Shown here piece after piece: positions 35,295-44,141 of a stretch of DNA of 64,000 bases. The DNA comes from Cytophagaceae bacterium (GTDB lineage Bacteria; Bacteroidota; Bacteroidia; Cytophagales; Spirosomataceae). The DNA lies in the NCBI GenBank assembly GCA_016722655.1, contig JADKIR010000004.1:2480001-2544000 (forward strand). The letters are read 5' to 3'. The translations under genes were made by a program, and so were the position numbers. Under the pieces are notes generated by a model, which did not search any database, had not been told where the DNA came from, and was given only the letters and a program-made list of their open reading frames with translations. Positions within the stretch are counted from its first letter, which is position 1. Each line of letters opens with the position of its first letter.

Positions 35295-36857
35295 ATGAGA
35301 TTTAAGATAGTGGTGCTGTTTTTTTTGAGTATTTTAATGATTCAATGTACCAAAAAATTGCCTTCACCCTCCACAAATGTTTCAAATGTTGATAAATCAC
35401 TTCTACCCAAAAGAGAAATGCGTGGCGTCTGGATTGCCACCATCGAAAATATAGATTGGCCATCGGCTAAAGGGCTGAGTTCCGATAAGCAACAACAAGA
35501 ATTTTCGGAAATGCTTGATTTTCAGTCTCAATTGGGATTAAATGCTGTTTTTGTACAAGTACGTCCCGCTTCTGATGCATTTTATGCACGCAGCCTGGAG
35601 CCCTGGTCTGAGTGGTTAACCGGCACTCAGGGCAAAGCCCCCGAGCCATTTTATGATCCCATGCGATTTATGATCGAAGAGGCACACAGCCGAAATATGG
35701 AATTTCATGCCTGGTTTAATCTTAACCGCGGACAGTACCGCAATGCCAAATCTATTGATGCTAATCATATTACAATTAAGCATCCTGAGTGGTTTATTGC
35801 CTATGATGGGCATAAAATCTATAATTTTGGTCTTCCGCAAGTGCGGGAATATATTACTCAGCTTATAGTAAATGTGGTCAGGCATTATGATATCGATGGA
35901 ATACATTTTGATGATTATTTTTACCCTTATCCTGTTGCTGGTCAGGTTTTTGACGATAATGAAGCCTTTAAAAACTATAACCGTGGAATCTCAGATTTGG
36001 GTGACTGGAGAAGAGACAATGTCAATATTTTGGTTAAACAGATTTCGGATGCCATCAATTCTGAAAAAAAATGGGTGAAGTTTGGTATCAGCCCCTTTGG
36101 TATCTGGAGAAATAAGTCCGTGGATCCTCAGGGTTCTCCCACCCAAGGCGGGCAATCGTATGATGAACTGTTTGCTGACACAAGAAAATGGGCCAAAGAA
36201 GGTTGGATCGACTATATAGCTCCCCAGATTTATTTTGCTTTTGAGCACCCAAAAGTCCCTTTTCAGCCACTTCTTGATTGGTGGGCCGGGACAAATGTGA
36301 AATGTAATCTTTTCGTTGGTCATGCAATCTATAAAGCAGGAGCTGATTCAAAAGACGCCGGATGGTCTGATGTCCGCCAGATTCCCAAACAGATTGCTGC
36401 TGTTAGAAATGTTGAAGAAGTGAGTGGAAGTATTTTTTATAGTGCCAACTGGCTGAAAAAGAACAAATTATCAATTTCAGATTCTATCAAAACTGCCTAT
36501 CAATATCCTGCTTTGCAACCATTGGTAGCCTGGAAAGACGATGTGCCTCCATTAAAACCGATAGATGTGAAGCTCACTTTTAATAAAGATGGGAAGCCGA
36601 CAATTAGCTGGAATGTAACTCAGGAAAATTCCTCCGAAAATGAAGCTAAGAGTTTTGTGATATATAGGTTTGATTATGGTAAAACCACAAATTATAAGGA
36701 TCCAAAAAACATTCTGAAAATTTTCAGAAATTTCGGAGAATTACGTTTTACCGATGAAAAGGCAGTATCAGGAAAGACTTATCATTATGCAATTACGGCA
36801 TTGGACAGGGTTCAAAATGAAAGCGAACCTAGTGAAATGATACAAGTAAGACTTTGA
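35295..36857 (+). CDS. GHL10-family glycoside hydrolase lipoprotein
   Basis: A 520-residue lipoprotein (MRFKIVVLFFLSILMIQC, acylated Cys at 18). Residues about 40-370 are a glycosyl-hydrolase-like 10 barrel: REMRGVWIATIENIDWPS, LGLNAVFVQVRPASDAFY, NMEFHAWFNLNRG, YDIDGIHFDDYFYPYP and WIDYIAPQIYFAF. The last 100 residues have the spacing of a fibronectin type III domain (PISWNV..., KSFVIYRFDYG, TYHYAITALDRVQNES). The family is active on peptidoglycan-like or other glycans in some members; the substrate here is unknown. It starts a run of co-directional genes to 38.6 kb. Confidence 0.9.
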   Translation: MRFKIVVLFFLSILMIQCTKKLPSPSTNVSNVDKSLLPKREMRGVWIATIENIDWPSAKGLSSDKQQQEFSEMLDFQSQLGLNAVFVQVRPASDAFYARSLEPWSEWLTGTQGKAPEPFYDPMRFMIEEAHSRNMEFHAWFNLNRGQYRNAKSIDANHITIKHPEWFIAYDGHKIYNFGLPQVREYITQLIVNVVRHYDIDGIHFDDYFYPYPVAGQVFDDNEAFKNYNRGISDLGDWRRDNVNILVKQISDAINSEKKWVKFGISPFGIWRNKSVDPQGSPTQGGQSYDELFADTRKWAKEGWIDYIAPQIYFAFEHPKVPFQPLLDWWAGTNVKCNLFVGHAIYKAGADSKDAGWSDVRQIPKQIAAVRNVEEVSGSIFYSANWLKKNKLSISDSIKTAYQYPALQPLVAWKDDVPPLKPIDVKLTFNKDGKPTISWNVTQENSSENEAKSFVIYRFDYGKTTNYKDPKNILKIFRNFGELRFTDEKAVSGKTYHYAITALDRVQNESEPSEMIQVRL

Positions 36858-36873
36858 AAATATTTACAATAAA

Positions 36874-37443
36874 ATGGACATAAAGAAACTTTTGATTTTG
36901 TATTTATTATTACAAAACTCAGTAATAGCTCAGAATAAGGTTTTGCCAGATAAAACGCCAATGAATTTTGGTTCAATTTTACAAAAACTAATAGCTGATA
37001 GCCCGAAAGATTTTGAAAATGTGATGGGTGAAGTAAAGTCATTTTCGGAGAATAATGAATTTAAAAATTATAGCACTAAGATTTCTATCCCTTTGGCCGA
37101 CAGCTGTTATATTTATGATGAAATTACCGACGATTTTGACTCATACAAAGTATATGAAGCCGCTTATGGTTACTATAAAACCAAAAAAGAAGGATTAAAA
37201 GCCATAGAAACGCTTTCAAAATATATCACATCAGATTCCAGATTGATGAAGATGCTTGATAAAGAACCGTTGGATGATTCTGAAGATGGGGTGGTACAGA
37301 TGTTTTACGGGAAAGCCGAGCTTTCGTCAGCTACCATGATCATAATTTATCTCAAATCCGTTGAAGCCATAAACCCCCTGACTCATAACCCTGTAGAATA
37401 TTGGAGCTTAACCTTTACTATTTCAGAAGATTTTTCTGATTGA
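36874..37443 (+). CDS. Secreted protein of unknown function
   Basis: A 189-residue protein with a signal peptide (KKLLILYLLLQNSVIAQ). The mature part has an alpha-beta pattern, with SPKDFENVMGEVKSFSENNE, IYDEITDDFDSYKVYEAAYGYYKTKK and EYWSLTFTISEDF. No family recognised. It begins 16 bases after the GHL10 gene and is followed four bases later by the DinB gene, so it is likely in that operon. Confidence 0.65.
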   Translation: MDIKKLLILYLLLQNSVIAQNKVLPDKTPMNFGSILQKLIADSPKDFENVMGEVKSFSENNEFKNYSTKISIPLADSCYIYDEITDDFDSYKVYEAAYGYYKTKKEGLKAIETLSKYITSDSRLMKMLDKEPLDDSEDGVVQMFYGKAELSSATMIIIYLKSVEAINPLTHNPVEYWSLTFTISEDFSD

Positions 37444-37447
37444 ACCT

Positions 37448-37987
37448 ATGAATAAAAATAATCTAAATGAAATTTTTGCAAAAACTGAGGCTCTTTTTGC
37501 AATTTACAGAAATGGTCTTTTGGAATACTCTGATGAGGATTTTATTTACAAATCTTCACCTGAAACCTGGTCTTTGGCTCAAATGTATGAGCACGTATGT
37601 CTGAGCGGAAAGAAGTTTTTCCTTGCCAATACCAAAAGGTGTATGGAACAGAGAAACGGTCAACTAGGAGGTGAAAAAAATGCTGCAGGTGAAAATGTTT
37701 TTAAATATGGGGGATTTCCGCCAATGAAATTTAAGGTTCCGGCAGGATTGAATGCTCTTGAAATTGTTGGGAGGGACAAATCGGCTTATATTTCTGAAAT
37801 TGAGGAGATTATAAATTCTGCAAAACTGATGGTTGAACCTTTAAATCAGGATCCCGGCGAATATAAGACCCTGCATCCAGTTTTGGGATGGCTCAATGCA
37901 GCAGAATGGTACCAAAATCTTGAAATGCATACCAGGCACCATCTTCGTCAAAAAGAAGAACTCGAAAACCTGGCAAAAAATGGCTGA
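37448..37987 (+). CDS. DinB family protein
   Basis: A 179-residue four-helix-bundle protein of the DinB/YfiT superfamily, generally metal-dependent thiol transferases or hydrolases. The expected metal ligands are visible as His in LAQMYEHVCLSGKKFF (about residue 47) and in EMHTRHHLRQKEEL at the end. Its last eight bases overlap the start of the next gene, so translation is coupled. Substrate unknown. Confidence 0.82.
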   Translation: MNKNNLNEIFAKTEALFAIYRNGLLEYSDEDFIYKSSPETWSLAQMYEHVCLSGKKFFLANTKRCMEQRNGQLGGEKNAAGENVFKYGGFPPMKFKVPAGLNALEIVGRDKSAYISEIEEIINSAKLMVEPLNQDPGEYKTLHPVLGWLNAAEWYQNLEMHTRHHLRQKEELENLAKNG

Positions 37988-38591
37988 CATCAGGTACCGG
38001 GTTTATCCGACCTTACTCAATGAGTTTGCAAAATTCCTTTCTAACCCATCTCTTGAGCATCGCAGTGCTCTTTTAAACAGAATCAACCGTGTTTCAGATT
38101 TTGATGAACAAACTTTGATGAAATTCAGAAGGGGAACAAGTTTTGAGGATGCAGTTTTGAAAGATAAAAAAAGCGATTTTGATTTAGAAGTTATCTTCAG
38201 AGTAAAAGAAATGCTGCCCAAAAACTTCGTTTCTCAGTTGGCCGTTAAATTTAACCACGCTGATGTTCAGTTTTACGGTTTTGCCGATGTGGCAGGCGAG
38301 GGGAGGGTGATTGATATCAAAACGACTTCCAGTTATAAAGAAAGTAAATACAAGACCAATTTTCAGAATCTGTATCTCTATGCACTGAAAGACAAAGGGT
38401 TCTCTCAAATGGAATACATTATTTATGATTTTGAAACCATTAAGCATGAGGTGTATTCACTTGAGAATTACGACTTCAGCCTCCAACTCCACTACATGGA
38501 AATGTTTACCGAATTTTTGGATGAAAACCGGCGATTTATTACTGACAAAAAGATTTTTGTAGAGCCTCAGGTTGGGGGATTGTTTGGGTGA
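37980..38591 (+). CDS. PD-(D/E)XK nuclease superfamily protein
   Basis: A 203-residue protein. The ATG at 37980 overlaps the DinB stop region by eight bases; the longer frame from 37896 is in the DinB coding region and is rejected. The core FYGFADVAGEGRVIDIKTTS gives the D...(D)xK pattern (Asp of GFAD, then ID-I-K) of Cas4/RecB-like PD-(D/E)XK nucleases, followed by Q-N-L-Y-L-Y-A-L, the QxxxY-type helix. The N-terminus LNEFAKFLSNPSLEHRSALL is helical. Probable DNA-processing or phage-derived function; exact role unknown. The minisatellite begins right after its stop codon. Confidence 0.78.
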   Translation: MADIRYRVYPTLLNEFAKFLSNPSLEHRSALLNRINRVSDFDEQTLMKFRRGTSFEDAVLKDKKSDFDLEVIFRVKEMLPKNFVSQLAVKFNHADVQFYGFADVAGEGRVIDIKTTSSYKESKYKTNFQNLYLYALKDKGFSQMEYIIYDFETIKHEVYSLENYDFSLQLHYMEMFTEFLDENRRFITDKKIFVEPQVGGLFG

Positions 38592-38925
38592 TTTTTTTCG
38601 CAAAGTATTCAAGATTGCACAGATCTTTTCTGCGGTATTCTGTGTATTCTGTGAGCTATATTTTTCGCACGGAAGTCAAGGAATTGCACAGAAGTTTTCC
38701 GTTGTATTCTGTGTATTCTGTGAGCTGTTTTTTTTCGCACAGAAGTCACGGAATTGCACAGAAGTTTTTCGTGGTATTCTGTGTATTCTGTGAGCTGTTT
38801 TTTCGCACTGAAGTCACGGAATTGCACAGAAGTTTTCCGAGGTATTCTGAGTATTCTGTGAGCTGTTTTTTTCGCACAGAAGTCATGGAATTGCACAGAA
38901 GTTTTTCGTGGTATTATGTGAGCAA
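38590..38925 (+). repeat. 69-bp minisatellite, about five copies
   Basis: Direct tandem repeat with GAATTGCACAGAAG anchors at about 38612, 38681, 38751, 38819 and 38888 (periods 68-70). Each unit contains GCACAGAAG, TTCGTGGTATTCTGTG, a second TATTCTGTGAGC and a T run, so CACAGAA/TTCTGTG can pair within and between units. It lies between the PD-(D/E)XK gene and the convergent GxxExxY gene. Long frames through it are an artefact of the periodic sequence. Confidence 0.92.
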
Positions 38926-38929
38926 AAAT

Positions 38930-39307
38930 TTAGTTGATAATCCTTACGAGACTCTCTTTATCTCTTAAAGAATCAACATTAAAGTTTACTAAAAACCCCA
39001 GTCGTTTATCAGAAAGCTTAAGGTAATTAAGCAGTTGTTTTTTGTGTACATTAATCAACATTTCAACTGATTTGACTTCTATAATAATCTGGTCTTCAAC
39101 CAGAATATCCATTTTAAAACCCAATCCTAGTCTCTCATTTTTGTAAAATACAGGGATATTGACTTGGCTTTTGACCTTTATGCCCAGGTTTTTTAATTCA
39201 AGTATAAGTGCTGCTTCATATACTGATTCCAGAAGGCCCGGTCCCATTTCTTTGAAAACAGTAAAAATCGCTCCTCTAACTATATAGGATAAATCATTTA
39301 ATTCCAT
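38930..39307 (-). CDS. GxxExxY family protein
   Basis: A 125-residue protein of the GxxExxY family, also PD-(D/E)XK-like. The name motif is G24-LL-E27-SV-Y30. The nuclease-like core is FKMDILVEDQIIIEVKS (D, E-x-K). Function of the family is not established. The stop is five bases past the minisatellite, and the gene points into it. Families of this type are often found beside short repetitive DNA in Bacteroidota (my recollection, unverified). Confidence 0.9.
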   Translation of the reverse strand: MELNDLSYIVRGAIFTVFKEMGPGLLESVYEAALILELKNLGIKVKSQVNIPVFYKNERLGLGFKMDILVEDQIIIEVKSVEMLINVHKKQLLNYLKLSDKRLGFLVNFNVDSLRDKESLVRIIN

Positions 39308-39352
39308 GTGCTTCAGGGATTTAAGTTTTGATTTAACAAATATATAAAATTT

Positions 39353-40102
39353 CTACTTTTCTAATAATTCATCCACCCTACTAAACTCATACCCCTTTCC
39401 CTTCAAATCCTTTATTAATTCCGGAAGCCTTAAATAAAATTTATCAGTTCGCTCGGGTGCGGTGCCGATGTGTATAAGTAAAATGAAGCCGTTGAGGGTA
39501 TTTTTTCTTTCATAATCAATTATACTGTTATAAATGACTTCTGAGTTTCTATAGTTTTTCAAGTCGGGTGTAGTATAATCAGTATTAGAAAGTGTACCCG
39601 AGGTGAAATTTATCAATTTTAAGCCTGATTCTTCTGTCCATTTTGAGATTGTGTCGTTGTACCATTCATATGGAGGTAAGAAATACTTTGCTTCAGATTT
39701 TTTGATGCCAAATCGGGCCATTTTTCCATAATTTTTATTCAAATCGCTCAGAAACTCTTCTTTTGAAACCAAAAGACTATCCCGATTTTCCCAGGAACAA
39801 TAAAGCAGATGTTTATCAGAATGTGCTCCCAGATAGTGACCTGATTTTTTGAGTTTTTTGATAAGGCTTCCGAAATTTCCATTTCTATAAAAATCTCCGG
39901 TAAAAAAGAACGAAGCTTTGATTTTTTCCTCTTTCAAAGTTTTCGAAATAAATTTCCCACCATCCGCAAATTCATGCCCGGTAAAAACGATAGCAATTTC
40001 TTTTTTTTTGATATCACCTCTTAAAATAGCACCACGTGCAGACTGAATCTGAGCAACGCAGATTGTTGGCAAGCAAAAAAACAGAATTAAGTAATATCTC
40101 AA
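39353..40102 (-). CDS. Polysaccharide deacetylase-like protein with atypical motif 1
   Basis: A 249-residue secreted protein (signal peptide ending CVAQ). The NodB-type fold is shown by IKASFFFTGDFYRNG, the metal motif GAHSDKHLLY (H-S-x-x-H) and FLPPYEWY. Motif 1, normally TFDDG with the catalytic Asp and metal Asp, reads VFTGHEFADGG here, so the usual pair of Asp residues is displaced or replaced by H-E. It may use a variant metal site or have another activity, and possibly acts on cell-wall sugars. It follows an 84-base spacer on the same strand after the GH63 gene's neighbours but stands alone. Confidence 0.75.
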   Translation of the reverse strand: MRYYLILFFCLPTICVAQIQSARGAILRGDIKKKEIAIVFTGHEFADGGKFISKTLKEEKIKASFFFTGDFYRNGNFGSLIKKLKKSGHYLGAHSDKHLLYCSWENRDSLLVSKEEFLSDLNKNYGKMARFGIKKSEAKYFLPPYEWYNDTISKWTEESGLKLINFTSGTLSNTDYTTPDLKNYRNSEVIYNSIIDYERKNTLNGFILLIHIGTAPERTDKFYLRLPELIKDLKGKGYEFSRVDELLEK

Positions 40103-40147
40103 GTTCTCTTAAATAATTTTCAAGATACAAAATCTTTCAAATTTTTG

Positions 40148-42790
40148 TTATTCCTGATTTACTTCCTGAATCAAATCTGCCACCAGACCCGTCCAGCCGG
40201 TTTGGTGGGCAGCACCCAGCCCACGGCCATTGTCACCATGAAAATACTCGAAGAACAAATAGTAATCTTTGAAATGAGGGCTTTCATTGAAGGTTTTTTC
40301 CTCACCATTAAATGGCATTTTTGCTGATTTGTCTTTTTTGAAAAGGTTTACAAGCCTTTTTGAAATTTCTGTAGCAGCTTCCTTAATAGTTACGATTTGC
40401 CCCGAATTGGTCGGATATTCTACCTCATAATCCTCACCATAATATTGGGAATATTTATGTAAGGAATTTATTATTAAATAATTAAGTGGAAACCACACCG
40501 GCCCACGCCAGTTGGAATTTCCACCCATAATTGTAAGGTCTGACTCACCTGGCGTATATTCCACTTTAAGATTTTCTCCTTTTAAATTAAAATGATAAGG
40601 AGAATCTTTATGGAATTTTGACAGTGACCTTATACCGTAATCAGACAAAAATTCACTTTCATCAAAAAGTTTTTTGAATACCATACGCATCCTGTGTCCC
40701 CTCAAAAGTGACAATAAATGCGTTTCTCCTTTGCCGGGCTCATGCCATCTCGAAATCAATGAAGCCAGATCAGGGCGGTTTTTCAGAATCCATTCCAGTC
40801 GTCTTTTAAAATCGGGAAGTTTGTTCAATAATTCCTCATCAATTACCTCAACCGCACAAAGGGGAATCAATCCTACCAATGACCTGATTTTCAGGAATAA
40901 AGTATGGGCGTCGGGGGTATATATTTTGTCATAATAAAACTGATCTTCTTCGTCCCAAAGCCCCATATTTGACTCGCTGATGGGTTGATTGATGGCAGCT
41001 GCAATGTACAGAAAATGTTCAAAAAACTTGGAGGCCATGTCCTGATAAGCTGGCCTTTCCAGTGAAATCTCACAGGCGATTTTCAGCATATTCAGCGTAT
41101 AAATGGCCATCCAACCGGTGGCGTCGGCTTGTTGAAGTTTGAGCCCGGGAATCTGAGCATTGCGGTCAAAAACCCCGATGTTATCCAGTCCAAGGAACCC
41201 TCCGCCAAAAATATTATTGCCATCTTCGTCTTTTTGGTTGACCCACCAGGTAAAATTGAGAAGTAGCTTATGAAAAATCCTTTCCAGAAACTTCACGTCT
41301 CCCACTCCACCGTTCATCTCTTTGTCGGTTTCATATACTTTCCAGGTCGCCCAGGCGTGTACGGGTGGGTTTACGTCCGAAAAATTCCACTCATAGGCCG
41401 GAATCTGGCCGTTGGGGTGCATATAATATTCTCTTAAAACTACCGCCAATTGCCTTTTTGCAAAATCGGGGTCAATGCGGGCCAAAGTAGCCGTATGAAA
41501 CGCCAAATCCCATGCCGCAAACCAGGGATATTCCCATTTATCGGGCATCGAAAGTATATTGGCCATGTAGGCATGCTTCCAGGGAGAATTTCGCTCAAAT
41601 GCCCTTCCTCTGAACTCAAACGGCATTTTTGGGTCACCGTTCATCCACTGGTCTATGTTGTAATAATAAAATTGCTTACTCCACATCATTCCTGCGAATG
41701 CCTGCCTTTGTATGGCCTTTTCTTCTTCTGATTTTATGTCTTTTTGTACAAAAGCATAAAAATCATCCGCATCTTTTTTTGCGGTTTCGAAAGTTTCTTC
41801 AGCGTCCTGCAGTGGATTTTCCAGATTTTCCTGATCACAGAATCTAAAATAATATTCGACTGATGAGCCTACTTTGATGATTTTGGAATATTTAGCCGAC
41901 ATTTTAGTGCCGCTCAAATATTTATTTACAGCATCTTTTTTGCCATTAATAATGTATTCGTTTATTCCATCTTTCAAAAACTCACTTTCGTTATCTTTTC
42001 CAAATACTTTTTCAAGATTGGTTTCATTTTCACAAAAGATCAGCTCGTCGGCTTCTTTGAAATACACCCACATAGGATCAAACAAGCGGTGTTTCACTTC
42101 TATTTTTTGATCATTAATGGCTTTTAGAATCGGTTTTTCTTCATATTCATCGTAACCCCAATCCCAGGTATTTCTGAACCATACTGTGGGCAAAACAGTA
42201 AGCGGGGCATTATGATTGCTCCGGTTGTGAGCAGAAACTTTTACATAAATATCATTGATGTCTTTTTTTGCATATTCGATAAAAATATCAAAATAATTAT
42301 CATCTTCGAAAATGCCGGTATCCACCAGTTCATATTCAAGGGCATCGATTCCTCTTTCTTTGTTGGCTTTTACCAATTGGTCATAAGGAAATTCACCAAT
42401 AGGATATTTGTACAGCATTTTCATGTAGGAATGTGTAGGCGTGCTGTCGAGATAATAATACAGCTCTTTTACATCTTCACCATGATTGCCTTCATTGTTG
42501 GTAAGCCCAAAAAGTCTTTCTTTAAGAATGTCATCTTTGTGGTTCCAGAAAGCCAGTGCCAGGCATATATGTTGTTTATTATCAGAGATTCCCCCAATTC
42601 CGTCTTCCCCCCATCTGTAAGCACGTGAACGAGCCATGTCATGGCTGAAGTAGTTCCAGGCGTCACCATATATGCTATAGTCTTCCCTTACGGTACCCCA
42701 TTGTCTTTCTGATAAATAAGGACCCCATTTTTTCCAGCCTTTATTGTCAGATCTTTCGGCCAGCCTTAGTTTTTCTTTTAATAAGGTCAT
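40148..42790 (-). CDS. GH63-type glucosidase (MGH1-type glycoside hydrolase)
   Basis: An 880-residue cytoplasmic enzyme without signal peptide. I use the ATG at 42790, giving MTLLKEKLRLAERSDNKGWK then the family opening KWGPYLSERQWGTVREDYS; the frame opens at 42841. The (alpha/alpha)6 barrel has WEYPWFAAWDLAFHTATLA, GGFLGLDNIGVFDRN and NSNWRGPVWFPLNYLII, which mark the GH63/MGH family. It hydrolyses alpha-glucosides (family knowledge; alpha-1,2 or mannosylglycerate-type substrates). The C-terminus GRGLGAAHQTGWTGLVADLI is complete. It is divergent from nothing and 69 bases downstream of birA on the same strand. Confidence 0.9.
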   Translation of the reverse strand: MTLLKEKLRLAERSDNKGWKKWGPYLSERQWGTVREDYSIYGDAWNYFSHDMARSRAYRWGEDGIGGISDNKQHICLALAFWNHKDDILKERLFGLTNNEGNHGEDVKELYYYLDSTPTHSYMKMLYKYPIGEFPYDQLVKANKERGIDALEYELVDTGIFEDDNYFDIFIEYAKKDINDIYVKVSAHNRSNHNAPLTVLPTVWFRNTWDWGYDEYEEKPILKAINDQKIEVKHRLFDPMWVYFKEADELIFCENETNLEKVFGKDNESEFLKDGINEYIINGKKDAVNKYLSGTKMSAKYSKIIKVGSSVEYYFRFCDQENLENPLQDAEETFETAKKDADDFYAFVQKDIKSEEEKAIQRQAFAGMMWSKQFYYYNIDQWMNGDPKMPFEFRGRAFERNSPWKHAYMANILSMPDKWEYPWFAAWDLAFHTATLARIDPDFAKRQLAVVLREYYMHPNGQIPAYEWNFSDVNPPVHAWATWKVYETDKEMNGGVGDVKFLERIFHKLLLNFTWWVNQKDEDGNNIFGGGFLGLDNIGVFDRNAQIPGLKLQQADATGWMAIYTLNMLKIACEISLERPAYQDMASKFFEHFLYIAAAINQPISESNMGLWDEEDQFYYDKIYTPDAHTLFLKIRSLVGLIPLCAVEVIDEELLNKLPDFKRRLEWILKNRPDLASLISRWHEPGKGETHLLSLLRGHRMRMVFKKLFDESEFLSDYGIRSLSKFHKDSPYHFNLKGENLKVEYTPGESDLTIMGGNSNWRGPVWFPLNYLIINSLHKYSQYYGEDYEVEYPTNSGQIVTIKEAATEISKRLVNLFKKDKSAKMPFNGEEKTFNESPHFKDYYLFFEYFHGDNGRGLGAAHQTGWTGLVADLIQEVNQE

Positions 42791-42859
42791 AGATTTTAAT
42801 TCTTCGGTTGTACAAAAATATCTTTTCGGTGAAGGGTTCAAAGACTTGAAGCCCGATTC

Positions 42860-43621
42860 CTAAAAAATGTATTCTAATTCCTTGATATTGTAATATTTTT
42901 CTTGATTTTCTACATTTATTTTTAAAAGTCCGTTACGTGCAACATCATCAATTATTCCTTCAAAAACTATTTCATTTGCTTTGTAAAATCCTGATTTCCT
43001 GAATCTTAAAAGGTGATTTAAATAGCTGAACTTTAACTTTTCAAAATGCCCGCTTTTTAATGCCAAAACATTCTTTTCGAAATGTTCCAAAATTTTTTCA
43101 ATAATTGTACCCCGATCAAGGACTTTTTCTAAAATTTTTGCCATTGAGGTAGCTCTGGGGTTTTCAAAAACCGTTTGATTAATATTTATCCCAATCCCAA
43201 CTATTGATTTGTCCATCCTATTTCCCGAAAGACTGTTTTCAATCAGGATACCACCTAATTTTTGATTTTTGTAAAAAATATCATTTGGCCATTTGATTTT
43301 CAGGTCACCGCCAGGTATAATTTCTGAAAGTGACTCTATGACTGATAAAGCAGTGCAAATACTCAGATCGTATTGATTATTAAGGGTTAAGAAGTCTGTT
43401 TGCAACATTAAGCTCATCAAAATGTTCATTTCAGAACTACTTTCCCAAATATTTCCTCTCTGGCCTTTTCCCTGAGTTTGCAAATCGGTAAGTATGACAG
43501 TTCCGTCAATAAACTCAGAATTTTGAATTATTTCACTCGCTATATCGTTGGTAGAATGACAAGATGGCAGGAAAATTACATTTTTCCCGACAAAAAAAGT
43601 TTTGGGTCGAATTTTGAGCAA
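42860..43621 (-). CDS. birA: Biotin--[acetyl-CoA-carboxylase] ligase
   Basis: A 253-residue biotin protein ligase that activates biotin as biotinyl-AMP and attaches it to the carrier protein of acetyl-CoA carboxylase. Motifs: HSTNDIASE, TQGKGQRGNIWESS (adenylate-binding loop), LKIKWPNDIFYKNQKLGGIL and GIGININQTVF. There is no N-terminal helix-turn-helix, so it is a class I ligase and not a repressor. It is divergent from rsfS, with a 95-base shared promoter region, an arrangement common in the phylum. Confidence 0.94.
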   Translation of the reverse strand: MLKIRPKTFFVGKNVIFLPSCHSTNDIASEIIQNSEFIDGTVILTDLQTQGKGQRGNIWESSSEMNILMSLMLQTDFLTLNNQYDLSICTALSVIESLSEIIPGGDLKIKWPNDIFYKNQKLGGILIENSLSGNRMDKSIVGIGININQTVFENPRATSMAKILEKVLDRGTIIEKILEHFEKNVLALKSGHFEKLKFSYLNHLLRFRKSGFYKANEIVFEGIIDDVARNGLLKINVENQEKYYNIKELEYIF

Positions 43622-43716
43622 AATGAATTAATTTAGCGTTTTAAAAAAAATCTGTGATGTGGGAATATTAGAATATTTCTGCCCACCGCTCGCAAATTTA
43701 ACTATTAATGATTTGA

Positions 43717-44112
43717 ATGAAAAAAACTAAGAATATTTCGAGTGAACAGCTTTGCGATTTTGTAATTCACGGAATGCAGGAAAAAAAAGGATTTGATATT
43801 GTAAAGCTTGATCTGAGAAAAATTCCGGGAACAATTACCGATTTTTTTGTTATATGTTCAGGAAACTCCGACACACAGATTGACGCTGTTGCGGGATCGG
43901 TTGAGGAGGAAGTGGTAAAATCAGCAAAAGAACTTCCATGGCACAAAGAGGGGATTCAAAATAAAGAATGGATTCTTCTGGATTATATTGACGTGGTGGT
44001 TCATGTATTTAAAAAAGACCGCAGAGAATTTTATGATATCGAATCCCTCTGGGGCGATGCAGATTTTTCGTATTACGGCGATACTTTGGTGGCATCAAGA
44101 GTGCCTTTATAA
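43717..44112 (+). CDS. rsfS: Ribosomal silencing factor RsfS
   Basis: A 131-residue protein that binds uL14 of the 50S subunit and prevents joining with the 30S in stationary phase. Motifs: FDIVKLDLRK then TDFFVICSGNSDTQ, PWHKEG and WILLDYIDVVVHVF with REFYDIESLWGDA. Length and motifs are standard. Divergent from birA and 29 bases upstream of ftsH; probable operon. Confidence 0.96.
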   Translation: MKKTKNISSEQLCDFVIHGMQEKKGFDIVKLDLRKIPGTITDFFVICSGNSDTQIDAVAGSVEEEVVKSAKELPWHKEGIQNKEWILLDYIDVVVHVFKKDRREFYDIESLWGDADFSYYGDTLVASRVPL

Positions 44113-44141
44113 CAGATGATTAAAATTTTTAACTATTTATA

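Noticed and set aside
38590..38925. CRISPR array
   Set aside because: Units are contiguous and alike along their whole length; no constant repeat with unique spacers, and no cas genes nearby.
38588..38968. Long frames through the minisatellite on both strands
   Set aside because: Open only because the repeat period (68-70) keeps several frames open; no homologous protein features, and the frames end with the repeat.
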